DNA of 64,000 nucleotides. Origin: RGIG1934 sp045122895 (GTDB taxonomy: Bacteria > Bacillota > Clostridia > Lachnospirales > Lachnospiraceae). Each line of letters opens with the position of its first letter. Positions within the stretch are counted from its first letter, which is position 1. The translations under genes were made by a program, and so were the position numbers. Under the pieces are notes generated by a model. It saw only the letters and a list, made by a program, of their open reading frames with translations. It did no database searches and was not told the origin of the DNA. This document shows positions 16,308 through 24,453 of this stretch, one piece after another. The stretch is taken from assembly GCA_045122895.1 (NCBI GenBank), contig JBGVIE010000047.1:1-64000 (forward strand), in the 5' to 3' direction.

Positions 16308-18152
16308 ATGAATATTTTATCTATTGAGAAATTAACAAAAGCATATACGGAAACTCCTTTATTTGATAACGCTGACTTTTTCCTCCAGGAGGGGGAAAAG
16401 GTCGGTGTTATTGGCGTTAATGGAACAGGTAAATCCACTCTTTTAAAAATTATTGCAGGAGTTGAGGAGCCGGATTCGGGAACTGTAACAGTTGCCAACA
16501 ATATTGTCATAAGATATCTTCCACAGCAGCCGGTTTTTTTAGAGCATGAAACCGTTATGGAGAGTATTTTAAGACAGAATGTAAGTAGTGTGTACACAGA
16601 ATGGGACATTAAGAGTAAAGCCTCAAATATGCTTACAAGACTTGGTATTACAGATTTTGACCAGGACACATCAGTAATGTCCGGAGGGCAGAGAAAGAGA
16701 ATTGCCCTTGTGTCAGCCCTTGTTACTGACGCTGATATTCTTATAATGGATGAGCCTACCAACCATCTGGATAATGATATGGCTGACTGGCTTGAGGATT
16801 TTTTGCATAAGTGGAAGGGCGCGCTTATCATGGTCACACATGACAGATATTTTCTTGACAGTGTAACAGGCAGAATCGTGGAAGTGGATAAGGGAAAGAT
16901 ATACAGCTATGATGCCAATTATTCTGGTTTCTTAAAGCTTAAGGCGGAGCGTGAGGATATGGCGATTGCCTCTGAGAGAAAAAGACAGTCGATTTTAAGG
17001 ACAGAGCTTGAGTGGGTTAAAAGAGGTGCGAGAGCGCGTTCCACAAAGCAGAAGGCAAGACTTGAGAGATATGAAGAGCTCAAGAATATGAAGGCACCGG
17101 AAACAGAAGGCAAGGTTGAAATGGGTTCAGTATCTTCAAGACTTGGAAGAACCACAATTGAGCTTAATAACATCAATAAAGCGTATGGAGATAAAAAGCT
17201 GATAAATGAATTTTCATATATTTTCTTAAAGGGTGACAGAGTGGGATTTATTGGAAAAAATGGCTGCGGAAAGACAACTCTTATGAAGCTGATATCCGGT
17301 ATCGAGAAGCCTGATTCAGGAGATATTACAGTTGGACAAACTGTGAAAATCGGATATTATTCCCAGGAGATTCAGAATAATCCGGAAGCTGGAATTGCGT
17401 ATATGAATCCTAAGCTTAAAGTTATTGAGTACATTAGGGAAACGGCGGAATATGTTAAGACACCTGAAGGAACAATCTCTGCTTCGCAGATGCTGGAACG
17501 TTTTTTATTCAATGCGTCCAAGCAGTATGGACTCATTGAGAAATTATCCGGCGGAGAAAAGAGAAGGCTTAATCTCCTGAGAGTATTGATGGAGGCACCA
17601 AATGTGCTTATTCTTGATGAGCCGACTAATGATCTGGATATTACGACACTTACGATTCTGGAGGATTATCTTGATAATTTCGATGGGATTGTAATTACCG
17701 TATCTCACGACAGATATTTTCTCGACAGGACTATGAGGAGAATTTTTGCCTTTGAGGATGGCGTGATTAATCAGTATGAGGGTGGATATAGTGATTATGC
17801 TCTTCGCAAATCTGTTGAGGCGGAGTCTTCTTCCGGGGAGAACAATGAGTCTTCACAGAATAAGTCTAATGAGTCAGGAAATACCAGAGACAACTGGAAC
17901 AAAAACAGGGAAAAGAAATTAAAGTTCACCTACAATGAGCAGAAGGAATACGAAACAATCGAAGATGATATAGAAAAGCTTGAACAGATAATCAGTGATT
18001 GTGATGAGCAGATGAATAAGTGTGTAAGTGATTTTATCAAACTTAACGAACTGGCACAAAAGAAGCAGGAAGCAGAGGAAGAACTGGAGATGAAGATGGA
18101 CAGATGGGCATATCTTGAAGAGCTTGCTGCTAAAATAGCAGAATCGAAGTAG
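16308..18152 (+). CDS. ABC-F family ATPase
   Basis: A 614-residue soluble protein with two ABC ATPase domains and no membrane segment, so not a transporter. First domain: GVNGTGKSTL Walker A (about 37-46), MSGGQRKR signature, ILIMDEPTNHLD Walker B. A basic linker about residues 220-270 (KRGARARSTKQKARLERYEELK) is the ABC-F tRNA-interaction motif region. Second domain: GKNGCGKTTL, LSGGEKRRL, LILDEPTNDLD. The C-terminus is a coiled coil (about 545-614) after a Ser/Asn-rich stretch. ABC-F proteins bind the ribosome E site and relieve stalled or antibiotic-bound translation; the length and C-terminal coil fit the Uup-like/YdiF types. ATG 16308 follows the pullulanase stop closely and rlmD follows after 8 bp, so the three may be one operon. 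Confidence 0.92.
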   Translation: MNILSIEKLTKAYTETPLFDNADFFLQEGEKVGVIGVNGTGKSTLLKIIAGVEEPDSGTVTVANNIVIRYLPQQPVFLEHETVMESILRQNVSSVYTEWDIKSKASNMLTRLGITDFDQDTSVMSGGQRKRIALVSALVTDADILIMDEPTNHLDNDMADWLEDFLHKWKGALIMVTHDRYFLDSVTGRIVEVDKGKIYSYDANYSGFLKLKAEREDMAIASERKRQSILRTELEWVKRGARARSTKQKARLERYEELKNMKAPETEGKVEMGSVSSRLGRTTIELNNINKAYGDKKLINEFSYIFLKGDRVGFIGKNGCGKTTLMKLISGIEKPDSGDITVGQTVKIGYYSQEIQNNPEAGIAYMNPKLKVIEYIRETAEYVKTPEGTISASQMLERFLFNASKQYGLIEKLSGGEKRRLNLLRVLMEAPNVLILDEPTNDLDITTLTILEDYLDNFDGIVITVSHDRYFLDRTMRRIFAFEDGVINQYEGGYSDYALRKSVEAESSSGENNESSQNKSNESGNTRDNWNKNREKKLKFTYNEQKEYETIEDDIEKLEQIISDCDEQMNKCVSDFIKLNELAQKKQEAEEELEMKMDRWAYLEELAAKIAESK

Positions 18153-18160
18153 AGGTTTAT

Positions 18161-19342
18161 ATGGATAAGAGAAATCAAAACAAGAAACAGCAACTTAATA
18201 AGCAGATTTGCCCGTACAGTAAGTCGTGTGGCGGATGTAAATATATTGATGGAGAATACAAGGAGTCTCTTAAGAAAAAGCAGGCAACGGTGGAGAGGCT
18301 GATTGGAAAATACTGCACTGTAAAGCAGATTCTTGGAATGAAGAATCCGTATCATTACAGGAATAAGGTTAATGCAGCTTTTGCCAGAACGAGAAAAGGT
18401 CAGATTGTTTCCGGTATGTATGAGGCAAAGAGCCATCAGGTAGTAAACATTGATTCCTGTCTTATCGAGAAAGAAGTGGCAGACAGCATCATAAGAGACA
18501 TACGCGATTTGGCAAAATCTTTTAAAATTCAGATATATAATGAAGATACAGGATATGGACTTTTAAGGCATGTGATGGTACGAGTAGGACACGTAACAGG
18601 ACAGGTGCTGGTTGTCATAGTTCTTCGTTCACCGGTTATGCCATCAAAGAACAATTTTGCAAAGGCACTTAGGAAGCTTCATCCTGAGATTACTTCTATT
18701 GTCCTTAATGTCAATGACAAGAATGACAGTATGGTGCTTGGAAAAAGAGATATTCCCATATATGGCAGAGGTTATATAGAAGATGAACTGTGTGGGCTTA
18801 AATTCAGAATTTCACCGCAGTCATTTTATCAGATAAATTCAGAGCAGACAGAAAAGCTGTACAAAAAAGCCATAAGTCTTGCCAGGCTTAATGGCAATGA
18901 GCGTGTTATTGATGCTTACTGTGGAATCGGTACGATTGGTATGGTAGCTTCAAAGCAGGCAGGCGAGGTTATAGGTGTAGAGCTTAATAAGGATGCAGTT
19001 AGAGACGCTATAAACAATGCAAAAGCGAATGGAATAAAGAACATACGATTTGTGTGTGATGATGCGTCGGATTTCATGGTAAAAATGGCAGCAGCAGGTG
19101 AAAAGGCAGATGTTGTGATTATGGATCCGCCAAGAGCAGGAAGCACGGAAGTGTTTATGAAATCTGTTATAAAGCTGTCGCCTCAAAGGGTTGTGTATGT
19201 GTCATGTAACCCGGAGACACTTTCAAGGGATTTAGAGTTCTTTACAAAGAATGGTTATGTGGCAGAAAGCGCGTGGCCTGTTGATATGTTCTGTTTTTCG
19301 GAGCACGTGGAGACGGTAGTATTGATGTCAAAGGTGAAATAG
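18161..19342 (+). CDS. rlmD: 23S rRNA (uracil-C5) methyltransferase RlmD-type
   Basis: A 393-residue TrmA/RlmD-family enzyme that makes m5U in 23S rRNA from SAM. Fe-S ligands are C17-x5-C23-x2-C26 (CPYSKSCGGC) with a fourth Cys in NIDSC. SAM motif I is AYCGIGTIGMVAS, then IMDPPRAGS, and the catalytic Cys is in YVSCNPETLSRDL. The C-terminus HVETVVLMSK is complete, with stop at 19342. The protein lacks an N-terminal TRAM domain, as some Firmicutes members do. Its 3' end matches sites S1, S2 and S4, and the DNA right after it is a mobile-gene graveyard, so this is probably an integration target kept functional after insertion. Confidence 0.92.
   Translation: MDKRNQNKKQQLNKQICPYSKSCGGCKYIDGEYKESLKKKQATVERLIGKYCTVKQILGMKNPYHYRNKVNAAFARTRKGQIVSGMYEAKSHQVVNIDSCLIEKEVADSIIRDIRDLAKSFKIQIYNEDTGYGLLRHVMVRVGHVTGQVLVVIVLRSPVMPSKNNFAKALRKLHPEITSIVLNVNDKNDSMVLGKRDIPIYGRGYIEDELCGLKFRISPQSFYQINSEQTEKLYKKAISLARLNGNERVIDAYCGIGTIGMVASKQAGEVIGVELNKDAVRDAINNAKANGIKNIRFVCDDASDFMVKMAAAGEKADVVIMDPPRAGSTEVFMKSVIKLSPQRVVYVSCNPETLSRDLEFFTKNGYVAESAWPVDMFCFSEHVETVVLMSKVK
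19304..19320 (+). repeat. rlmD 3' end site S3 (candidate attB)
   Basis: CACGTGGAGACGGTAGT encodes H-V-E-T-V-V at the natural end of RlmD. S4 shares TGGAGACGGT with it, S1 shares GAGACGGT and S2 GGAGACG. Confidence 0.55.
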
Positions 19343-19512
19343 AGAATATTAAAAAAGGCTTAAAATAAAGGCTTTCAAGGATAAAGGTCACATTTTAGTA
19401 TGCGGCTTTTAACTCTTATATTTGATGTAGGGGGAAACTTGTCCATTGAGCGAAAATGGTAGGTGCTTTTATTGAAATTTAAATGATAAAACAACATAAG
19501 GTAAATAGAAAA
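19343..19512. other. Spacer after rlmD
   Basis: AT-rich DNA without a gene or a strong terminator. It leads into reverse-strand RhuM debris. Confidence 0.4.
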
Positions 19513-19866
19513 TCAGAAACCCAGATTCTTGTTTAGAGCATCAAGTTCCTGCTCTGTAAGATAATTTTTTGCAACTTCAATATCGGAACGATGGATTTCA
19601 TCATGTGCCCATGAGGTGAGCCCCATATTTTCTTTTTCAGCGTTTGCTCGTTCAAAGATAACCTCAGCGGCAGTATGTTTATGAGCGGCCCAGTGCATTT
19701 TATTCTGCACCTGCTTAAAGAAGAGTACAGAGCTTTCCGCACGAGGGTCATAGTCGATACTGGCCGCATAGATTTCTAGCACTTTTCGCCAGAAGACTTT
19801 TTCTGAGGAACGGATATCTCTGATACGGGCAAGTAATTCATCAAAATAATTACCACCGCCTGCAAG
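19513..19866 (-). pseudogene. RhuM-family protein, C-terminal fragment
   Basis: On the reverse strand an open stretch from 19866 to a stop at 19513 encodes LAGGGNYFDELLARIRDIRS, then FWRKVLEIYAASIDYDP, FFKQVQNKMHWAA and MGLTSWAHDEIHRSDIEVAKNYL. This matches what I know of the conserved C-terminal part of RhuM-family proteins, often carried by pathogenicity islands and mobile elements; their biochemical role is uncertain. The N-terminal two thirds are missing, and a stop codon precedes the fragment. A GTG at 19782 could start an 89-residue product but has no supporting ribosome site. Confidence 0.7.
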
Positions 19867-20214
19867 CTATGTACGAAGAGTTAACACAACTGTATCTGAA
19901 TTGATTTTACTTTTAGATTCAGCAAATGTTCATGACTTAAATGGTCTTAGAAAGTGTGCATTAGAAGTGGAGGTTGCTGATTTATATCTCTTTCCGATTG
20001 GGTCTTGCACTTTCTGACAGTTATGTATTTGAAAAAAGAGAAAGTCCTAATTTCGACATGAAAAAACATCCCGTGTGAGAAACAACATGGGATGTTGCCA
20101 CCGACATACGGATATGGGAGAAACAGAAAAGAAGATGAATGATATATGAAATTATAAAAAGAGGTCAGTTAATAAAAATGCCGTTTGCGGCAAAAAAATT
20201 AAACGGAGGTTACT
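19867..20214. other. Debris with hairpins
   Basis: A short forward frame (about 19909-20018) reads LLLDSANVHDLNGLRKCALE and ends FPIGSCTF; I do not recognise it. AACATCCC (20064-20071) pairs with GGGATGTT (20090-20097). TGCCG-TTTG-CGGCA (about 20179-20192) is a compact hairpin with a T tract on the reverse strand. The final bases carry CGGAGG for the next gene. Confidence 0.4.
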
Positions 20215-21517
20215 ATGGAAATAAATAGAGATGTATACCTTGAGCGACTTATTGTTAGAAAACATAATGGATTTATTAAAGTAATAACCGGGGATACGAA
20301 GATGTGGAAAATCGTATCTGTTAAATACATTGTTTTATAATCATTTGAAAAGTGAAAATATAGCAGAGGATCATATTATTAAGTTTGCCTTTGATACAGC
20401 ACAGGATTTAATAAAAATAGGAGAAGACCCTATTATTCTCGACAACGAAAAGGAAAATCGAAAAGTGGATCCTTCCAAGTTTCTTAACTGGTTAATGCCA
20501 CAGATAAAAGGTGATGAAATGCATTATCTTTTATTGGATGAGGTGCAGAAGCTAGGTGCATTTGAGTCGGTATTGAATGGTTTCCTTCGTAATAGCAATG
20601 TGGATGTTTATGTTACGGGTAGTAATTCTAAGTTCTTATCAAAGGACATATTGACTGAATTTGAGGGCAGAGGAGATGAGATCCATGTCCTTCCTTTATC
20701 ATTCTCGGAATATTATGCTTTCAAGCAGGGCGAAAAAGGGGATGCCTATGATGATTACTCTGTGTATGGCGGACTTCCGGCAGTTGCACTCATGACAACT
20801 GAAGAACAGAAGACGAACTATTTGATCTCACAGATGACGAATGTATATCTTAGAGATATCATTCTTAGATATTCAGTACAGGATGAAACTGTACTTGGTG
20901 AGGTAATGGATGTAATTGCATCGGGAATTTCTACATTAACAAATCCTAGAAAAATAGCCAGTACAATGAATTCAGTTCACGGAACGACTACATGCGATAC
21001 AACGGTTGATAAGTATATTGGCTATGCGGAAGAAGCTTTTATTCTCAACCGTGTAAAAAGATATAATGTTAAGGGAAGAAAATATATTGGTACACCGTAT
21101 AAAATATATTTTGAGGATATAGGACTCAGAAATGCACGGTTAGCTTTCAGGCAGATTGAAGAAACTCACATTATGGAAAATATCATCTACAATGAATTAA
21201 GGTTTCGAGGTTACCAGGTAGATGTTGGAACAGTGGAATCAAGGGAAAAGGATGCTGATGGAAAAGATGTGCGTGTGCAGAGAGAGATTGATTTTATAGC
21301 CACTTTGGGAAGTAAGAAGTATTATATTCAGTCGGCTTATGCAATCCCAAATAAAGAAAAGTATGAGCAGGAGACCATATCATTTGAACGCACTATGGAT
21401 TCTTTCAAAAAGATTATTATTGTCGAGAAGAGTATGAAACCTCGTTATGATGAGAATGGTTATTTGATGATGGGCGTGAAAGAATTTTTATTGGATGCAA
21501 ACAGCCTGCTTGTCTGA
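20215..21517 (+). pseudogene. AAA ATPase (DUF4143-type), single frameshift
   Basis: ATG 20215 behind ACGGAGG opens MEINRDVYLERLIVRKHNG and FIKVITG, then the frame is wrong. In the +1 frame the sequence goes straight on as IRRCGKSYLLNTLFYNHL, giving Walker A GIRRCGKS. One extra G in the GGGG run at 20290-20293 explains it. The remaining 395 residues are complete: YLLLDEVQKL Walker B, VYVTGSNSKFL sensor, and a C-terminal DUF4143-like part with YFEDIGLRNARL and EIDFIATLGSKKYYIQ (nuclease-like ExK). Such proteins are common mobile accessory ATPases of unclear function. If the G run is a sequencing error the gene is intact. Confidence 0.85.
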
Positions 21518-22185
21518 TTAAGCTGATTGATACAACAACTGAATTTTTGATACAAAAATTGATTTGCATTATATAAGGAAACGTCACAGGAAAAGGAATT
21601 TTCTTATAACGGATTATCAATAGAAGAAGCAGTGCGTCATATTGCAAATTTTTTATACCTAAAATCGGTATATGATAAGGCAGCGCTGACAAATCAAACC
21701 GAAATCCAAACATTGCATGCTCAAACAGATGGAAACAATCCGTCTTGATGAAGCTGTAGCAAAGAATCTTACTTCACTTAATGAAAAGCTGGAGAAGGAG
21801 AACAGAGAATGGACTAAATGAGAATATCAGCCAGATGCAAAGGAGCGGTTCCGCACAGCTTAATCAGTACAATGCAAAGGTGGTCATAGCTTTAAATCAG
21901 GACAATCTCACAGATGAGCAGAATACCAAGATTTCCACAGCATCTGAGCTTGTAAATAATTCATGGCAGAAATTCCAGACACAGGTAAAAGATATTATTC
22001 AGATGATTGCAGATAATAATACATCAGCAGATATCGACCAGCTGAAAAGGGAAGCAGCGGCTTTTGCTTGAATATTTCAAATAATTTACGGAAGAATATA
22101 ATTGACATAGTTTGTGTCTTAGAAAATAATAAACTTAACAAAATAGAATTATATAACCCAAAATGTTAAGAAAGGAGAAAAGACG
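21518..22185 (+). pseudogene. Unrecognised gene debris and AbiEi upstream region
   Basis: Several frames hold short coherent pieces: GLSIEEAVRHIANFLYL (about 21602), ETIRLDEAVAKNLTSLNEKL (about 21730), then after a frameshift near 21815 NENISQMQRSGSAQLNQYNA through to a stop at 22071. The last parts look like one helical, coiled-coil protein cut by deletion and frameshift; I cannot name it. From 22103 TTGACA, 17 bp, AATAAT form a promoter, and CTTAACA (22134-22140) / TGTTAAG (22164-22170) form an inverted repeat before the AbiEi-like gene. Confidence 0.5.
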
Positions 22186-22806
22186 ATGCTATACAATTAT
22201 ATAAAAGAACATTATAAAGAAGCAGAGCTGATTTTCTTTTCGGATTTGGAGAGAGGATATTACGAAGTCTGCCTTAAATCAGCAGCTGAAGAAACTCTGT
22301 GATAAGGGCTTGTTGCAGAAGTACGACACGGGGGTATATTTTATTCCAAAGAAGACACTACTAAATTCTACAATTGGTCCTAATGCAGATATGGTGGCGA
22401 GATATCGTTTTATCTCTAAAGGAGATAATATCGATGGTTTCTATGGAGGCAATTCATTTGCTAACCAGATAGGGATTACTACACAGGTTCCTCAAGTGGT
22501 TGAGATTGTAAGTAATAATACCAACTCGTCAGACAGAGAGGTTCGGATCGGTAACAGAAGATTATATGTGAGAAAACCAATCGTGCAAATAACAAAAGAG
22601 AATGTGTATGTGTTACAGATGCTGGAGCTGTTGAAAATCTTGATGCGTATTTAGATTATTCTTATGTGGAGGCAAGAGAGAAATTCGCAGAGTATATATC
22701 CATTCATGGAATCACAAGAAGTGATGTGGATTTGTATATCAGAAAGTATCCGATGTCTACGTTTAAATATTATTATGAATTGGAGTTAGATTATGTACTT
22801 GCATAA
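22186..22806 (+). pseudogene. AbiEi-like antitoxin (DUF6088-type), frameshifted
   Basis: ATG 22186 behind AAAGGAG starts MLYNYIKEHYKEAEL and FFSDLERG, which then runs out of frame. The next frame gives KSALNQQLKKLCDKG and GVYFIPKKTLLNSTIGP on to KENVYVLQMLELLK. A further shift near 22635 gives NLDAYLDYSYVEAREKFAEY up to the stop at 22806. Together this is a winged-helix protein of the AbiEi/DUF6088 type, the antitoxin of type IV systems that also binds inverted repeats in its own promoter, as the upstream CTTAACA/TGTTAAG repeat suggests. At least two frameshifts make it inactive. Confidence 0.7.
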
Positions 22807-22858
22807 AGACAATAGAGAATTATTTCGCGATAGTGATTCTTCAGGAGAATGTTTCTAA
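22793..22858 (+). pseudogene. AbiEii-like toxin, N-terminal stub
   Basis: Overlapping the end of the AbiEi-like frame, ATG 22793 encodes MYLHKDNRELFRD, like the start of AbiEii nucleotidyltransferase toxins, then stops at 22858. The catalytic part is gone. The 4-bp-type overlap with the antitoxin frame is what an AbiE operon would show. Confidence 0.55.
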
Positions 22859-22986
22859 TCAGAAGGATGTCAGCAAGAGAATGGCAACAGTGTTGTACCA
22901 AATGCAAAGGAATGGTTCAAAGGGAAAGTGACGGCGGATGTGGTGGATTAGGCATAAAACTTGCTGTAAATTAACGAGCAAATATG

Positions 22987-23015
22987 TTGAATAATCTGCT
23001 GTGGATGTGTATAAT
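22987..23015 (+). promoter_or_regulatory. Promoter of Phd/RelE-like pair
   Basis: TTGAAT (22987-22992), 17 bp, TATAAT (23010-23015), 53 bp before the antitoxin start. Confidence 0.7.
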
Positions 23016-23068
23016 CTATTGTAGAAGAAGTAGCATATTATTTCAAATGTATGATTGGAGGAATTGAC

Positions 23069-23323
23069 ATGCCTAATATTAAACCGATTTCAGATTTAAG
23101 AAATTATACCGCAGTTATCAATGAAGTTGCATATGGAAACCGTGTGTATCTCACACGAAACGGACACGGTCAGTGTGCCATTATAGATATGAAGGAACTT
23201 GACGAACTGGACAAGCAGAAAGCACTTTACCAGCTTATGAGCAAGCTGAATGAAGCGGAAATATCTATTCGTGAGGAAGGAACCTTATCAGCAGATGATT
23301 TAGAAAAAGAATTGGGGGTATAG
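23069..23323 (+). CDS. Phd/YefM-like antitoxin
   Basis: An 84-residue protein from ATG 23069 behind TTGGAGG (an ATG at 23051 has no ribosome site). NIKPISDLRNYTAVINEV is the typical Phd/YefM DNA-binding start, RVYLTRNGHGQCAIIDMKEL follows, and the acidic C-terminus would wrap the toxin. It neutralises the RelE-like toxin encoded 3 bp downstream and, as in the family, should repress the shared promoter at 22987. Both genes look intact, unlike everything around them. Confidence 0.88.
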   Translation: MPNIKPISDLRNYTAVINEVAYGNRVYLTRNGHGQCAIIDMKELDELDKQKALYQLMSKLNEAEISIREEGTLSADDLEKELGV

Positions 23324-23326
23324 TGA

Positions 23327-23674
23327 TTGAAGAAGGTTGAATATTCCCAGATTGTAAGGCGGAAACTAAAGAATTTAAGAGCTCGCCTTACAAGTGAATT
23401 TGGTGCTGAAGTATCCAGAAAATCCATAAAGCAGATTACAGATGCTGCAAGAGGCTTGGAGGATTTTGAAGAAAGAGGAATCTCTGTATCATCCATGTAT
23501 GGCATAGAGTGTGATTACAGATATATTTATGCCGGACGTAATTACTTATTTTATCGAATTGAAAGCGACAAGATAATCATTGCGGAAATGTTTGACGAAA
23601 GAGAAGATTTTATGTACAAGTTATTTGGCATCGCTACTACGACGCAGGAGTCACTTGATTACTGGGACGAGTAG
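23327..23674 (+). CDS. RelE/ParE-like toxin
   Basis: A 115-residue basic protein with the RelE/ParE fold pattern: KLKNLRARLTSEFG helix pair, CDYRYIYAGRNYLFYRIESDKIIIAEMFDERED strand core with conserved Arg and Tyr. The start is TTG 23327, next to the antitoxin stop with GGGGGTA as ribosome site. Members cleave mRNA on the ribosome or poison gyrase; which applies is not clear from sequence. The pair sits among dead mobile genes, consistent with addiction. Confidence 0.85.
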   Translation: MKKVEYSQIVRRKLKNLRARLTSEFGAEVSRKSIKQITDAARGLEDFEERGISVSSMYGIECDYRYIYAGRNYLFYRIESDKIIIAEMFDEREDFMYKLFGIATTTQESLDYWDE

Positions 23675-23729
23675 GGTGTTAAAATATATAGGTCACGGAC
23701 CTAAAAAACATTCATAGGAGGGCTTGATT

Positions 23730-23924
23730 ATGGCTAATCAGACTGAGCTTTTGAATGTTAGTGATGAGATGAAATTAAACGATAAGAAACAGATTATTGA
23801 GGGACAGGGGCATGACGAAGAATTGTGTTTTTCTTCATCAGACACTACTGAAGAATTGTATTCTTCGTCAGCACCCTCACATGTGGAGACGGTCTGTTTA
23901 CTCTCTAAGAAATGCCCAGTTTAA
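23730..23924 (+). CDS. Small ORF ending in RlmD-like tail
   Basis: A 64-residue frame from ATG 23730 behind a strong AGGAGGG. The first 49 residues are low-complexity acidic/serine-rich (LLNVSDEMK, then ELCFSSSDTTEELYSSSAP), and the last ones are H-V-E-T-V-C-L-L-S-K-K-C-P-V, the RlmD-tail motif. The DNA across this tail matches the end of the serine recombinase, including CCCAGTTTAAGCGGGCTT after the stop region. I read it as an element end whose att site sits inside a small translated frame. Function unknown. Confidence 0.5.
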   Translation: MANQTELLNVSDEMKLNDKKQIIEGQGHDEELCFSSSDTTEELYSSSAPSHVETVCLLSKKCPV

Positions 23925-23937
23925 GCGGGCTTGAGTG
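23880..23937 (+). repeat. rlmD-tail-like site S4 (candidate att)
   Basis: CATGTGGAGACGGTCTG (23880-23896) and CCCAGTTTAAGCGGGCTT (from 23918) repeat S1 in sequence and order. Confidence 0.6.
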
Positions 23938-24310
23938 ATACTAATTATTTGAGTGTTGTAGGTGTAAAGAATGTAGATTACCCTGTTTGAGAAGGTACTC
24001 CAGAATGGATTGAATGGGCTCTGAAGAAAGCTGACTGGTATGAGCCGTCTATAGCGACTGAGGATGAATATCTGGGAAAATATCGGTTTCAATAAAAGTG
24101 TTACAAAATATCGGCGTACCCGCCACATGTTTACAAAATCAAACAGTCTGTACGCCATGTCTTAACCTTATGATTGCGGATATTAGCAACATGACAAAGG
24201 GTGTGAAAACCCAGTAACCATGCGGGTTAGTGGGTTTTTTTGAAGGATATGTGCCTGTGTTTTTATGAACTATTTATGTAACATAAGAAAATATTGGAGC
24301 AGGGATGACA
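23938..24310. other. Spacer with gene scrap
   Basis: A coherent but startless forward frame, GTPEWIEWALKKADWYEP to a stop at about 24095 (ending GKYRFQ), looks like the C-terminus of a lost mobile-element gene. A terminator follows at 24208-24241. Confidence 0.5.
24208..24241 (+). terminator. Rho-independent terminator
   Basis: AACCCA (24208-24213) pairs with TGGGTT (24231-24236), with a further inner TAACC/GGTTA stem, followed by a run of T. It insulates the Wadjet operon from upstream transcription. Confidence 0.8.
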
Positions 24311-24373
24311 GTAATTATTCGCGGGCGCTCGACTTGAATGAGATACTAAGACGTGCGTGAATTGTATCGAAGG
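24311..24373 (+). repeat. Hairpin motif, copy B
   Basis: GTAATTATTCGC ... TGAGATACTAAGACGTGCGTGAATTGTATCGAAGG parallels copy A (5754-5820): ATTCGC pairs with GTGAAT (one G-T), and the loop core GATAC-n-AAGACGTGCG is conserved. It stands about 80 bp before the first Wadjet gene. Confidence 0.55.
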
Positions 24374-24453
24374 AATGGAATTGCAATTAAGACTCTTGGT
24401 TTATTAGTTGAAAATTCACAGATTGTAATATTGAAGCTATGAGGTGGTTCTCA

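Noticed and set aside
21781..22071. TelA-like toxic anion resistance protein
   Set aside because: Only a helical, glutamine-rich pattern is shared; no specific TelA motif was found and the frame is broken.
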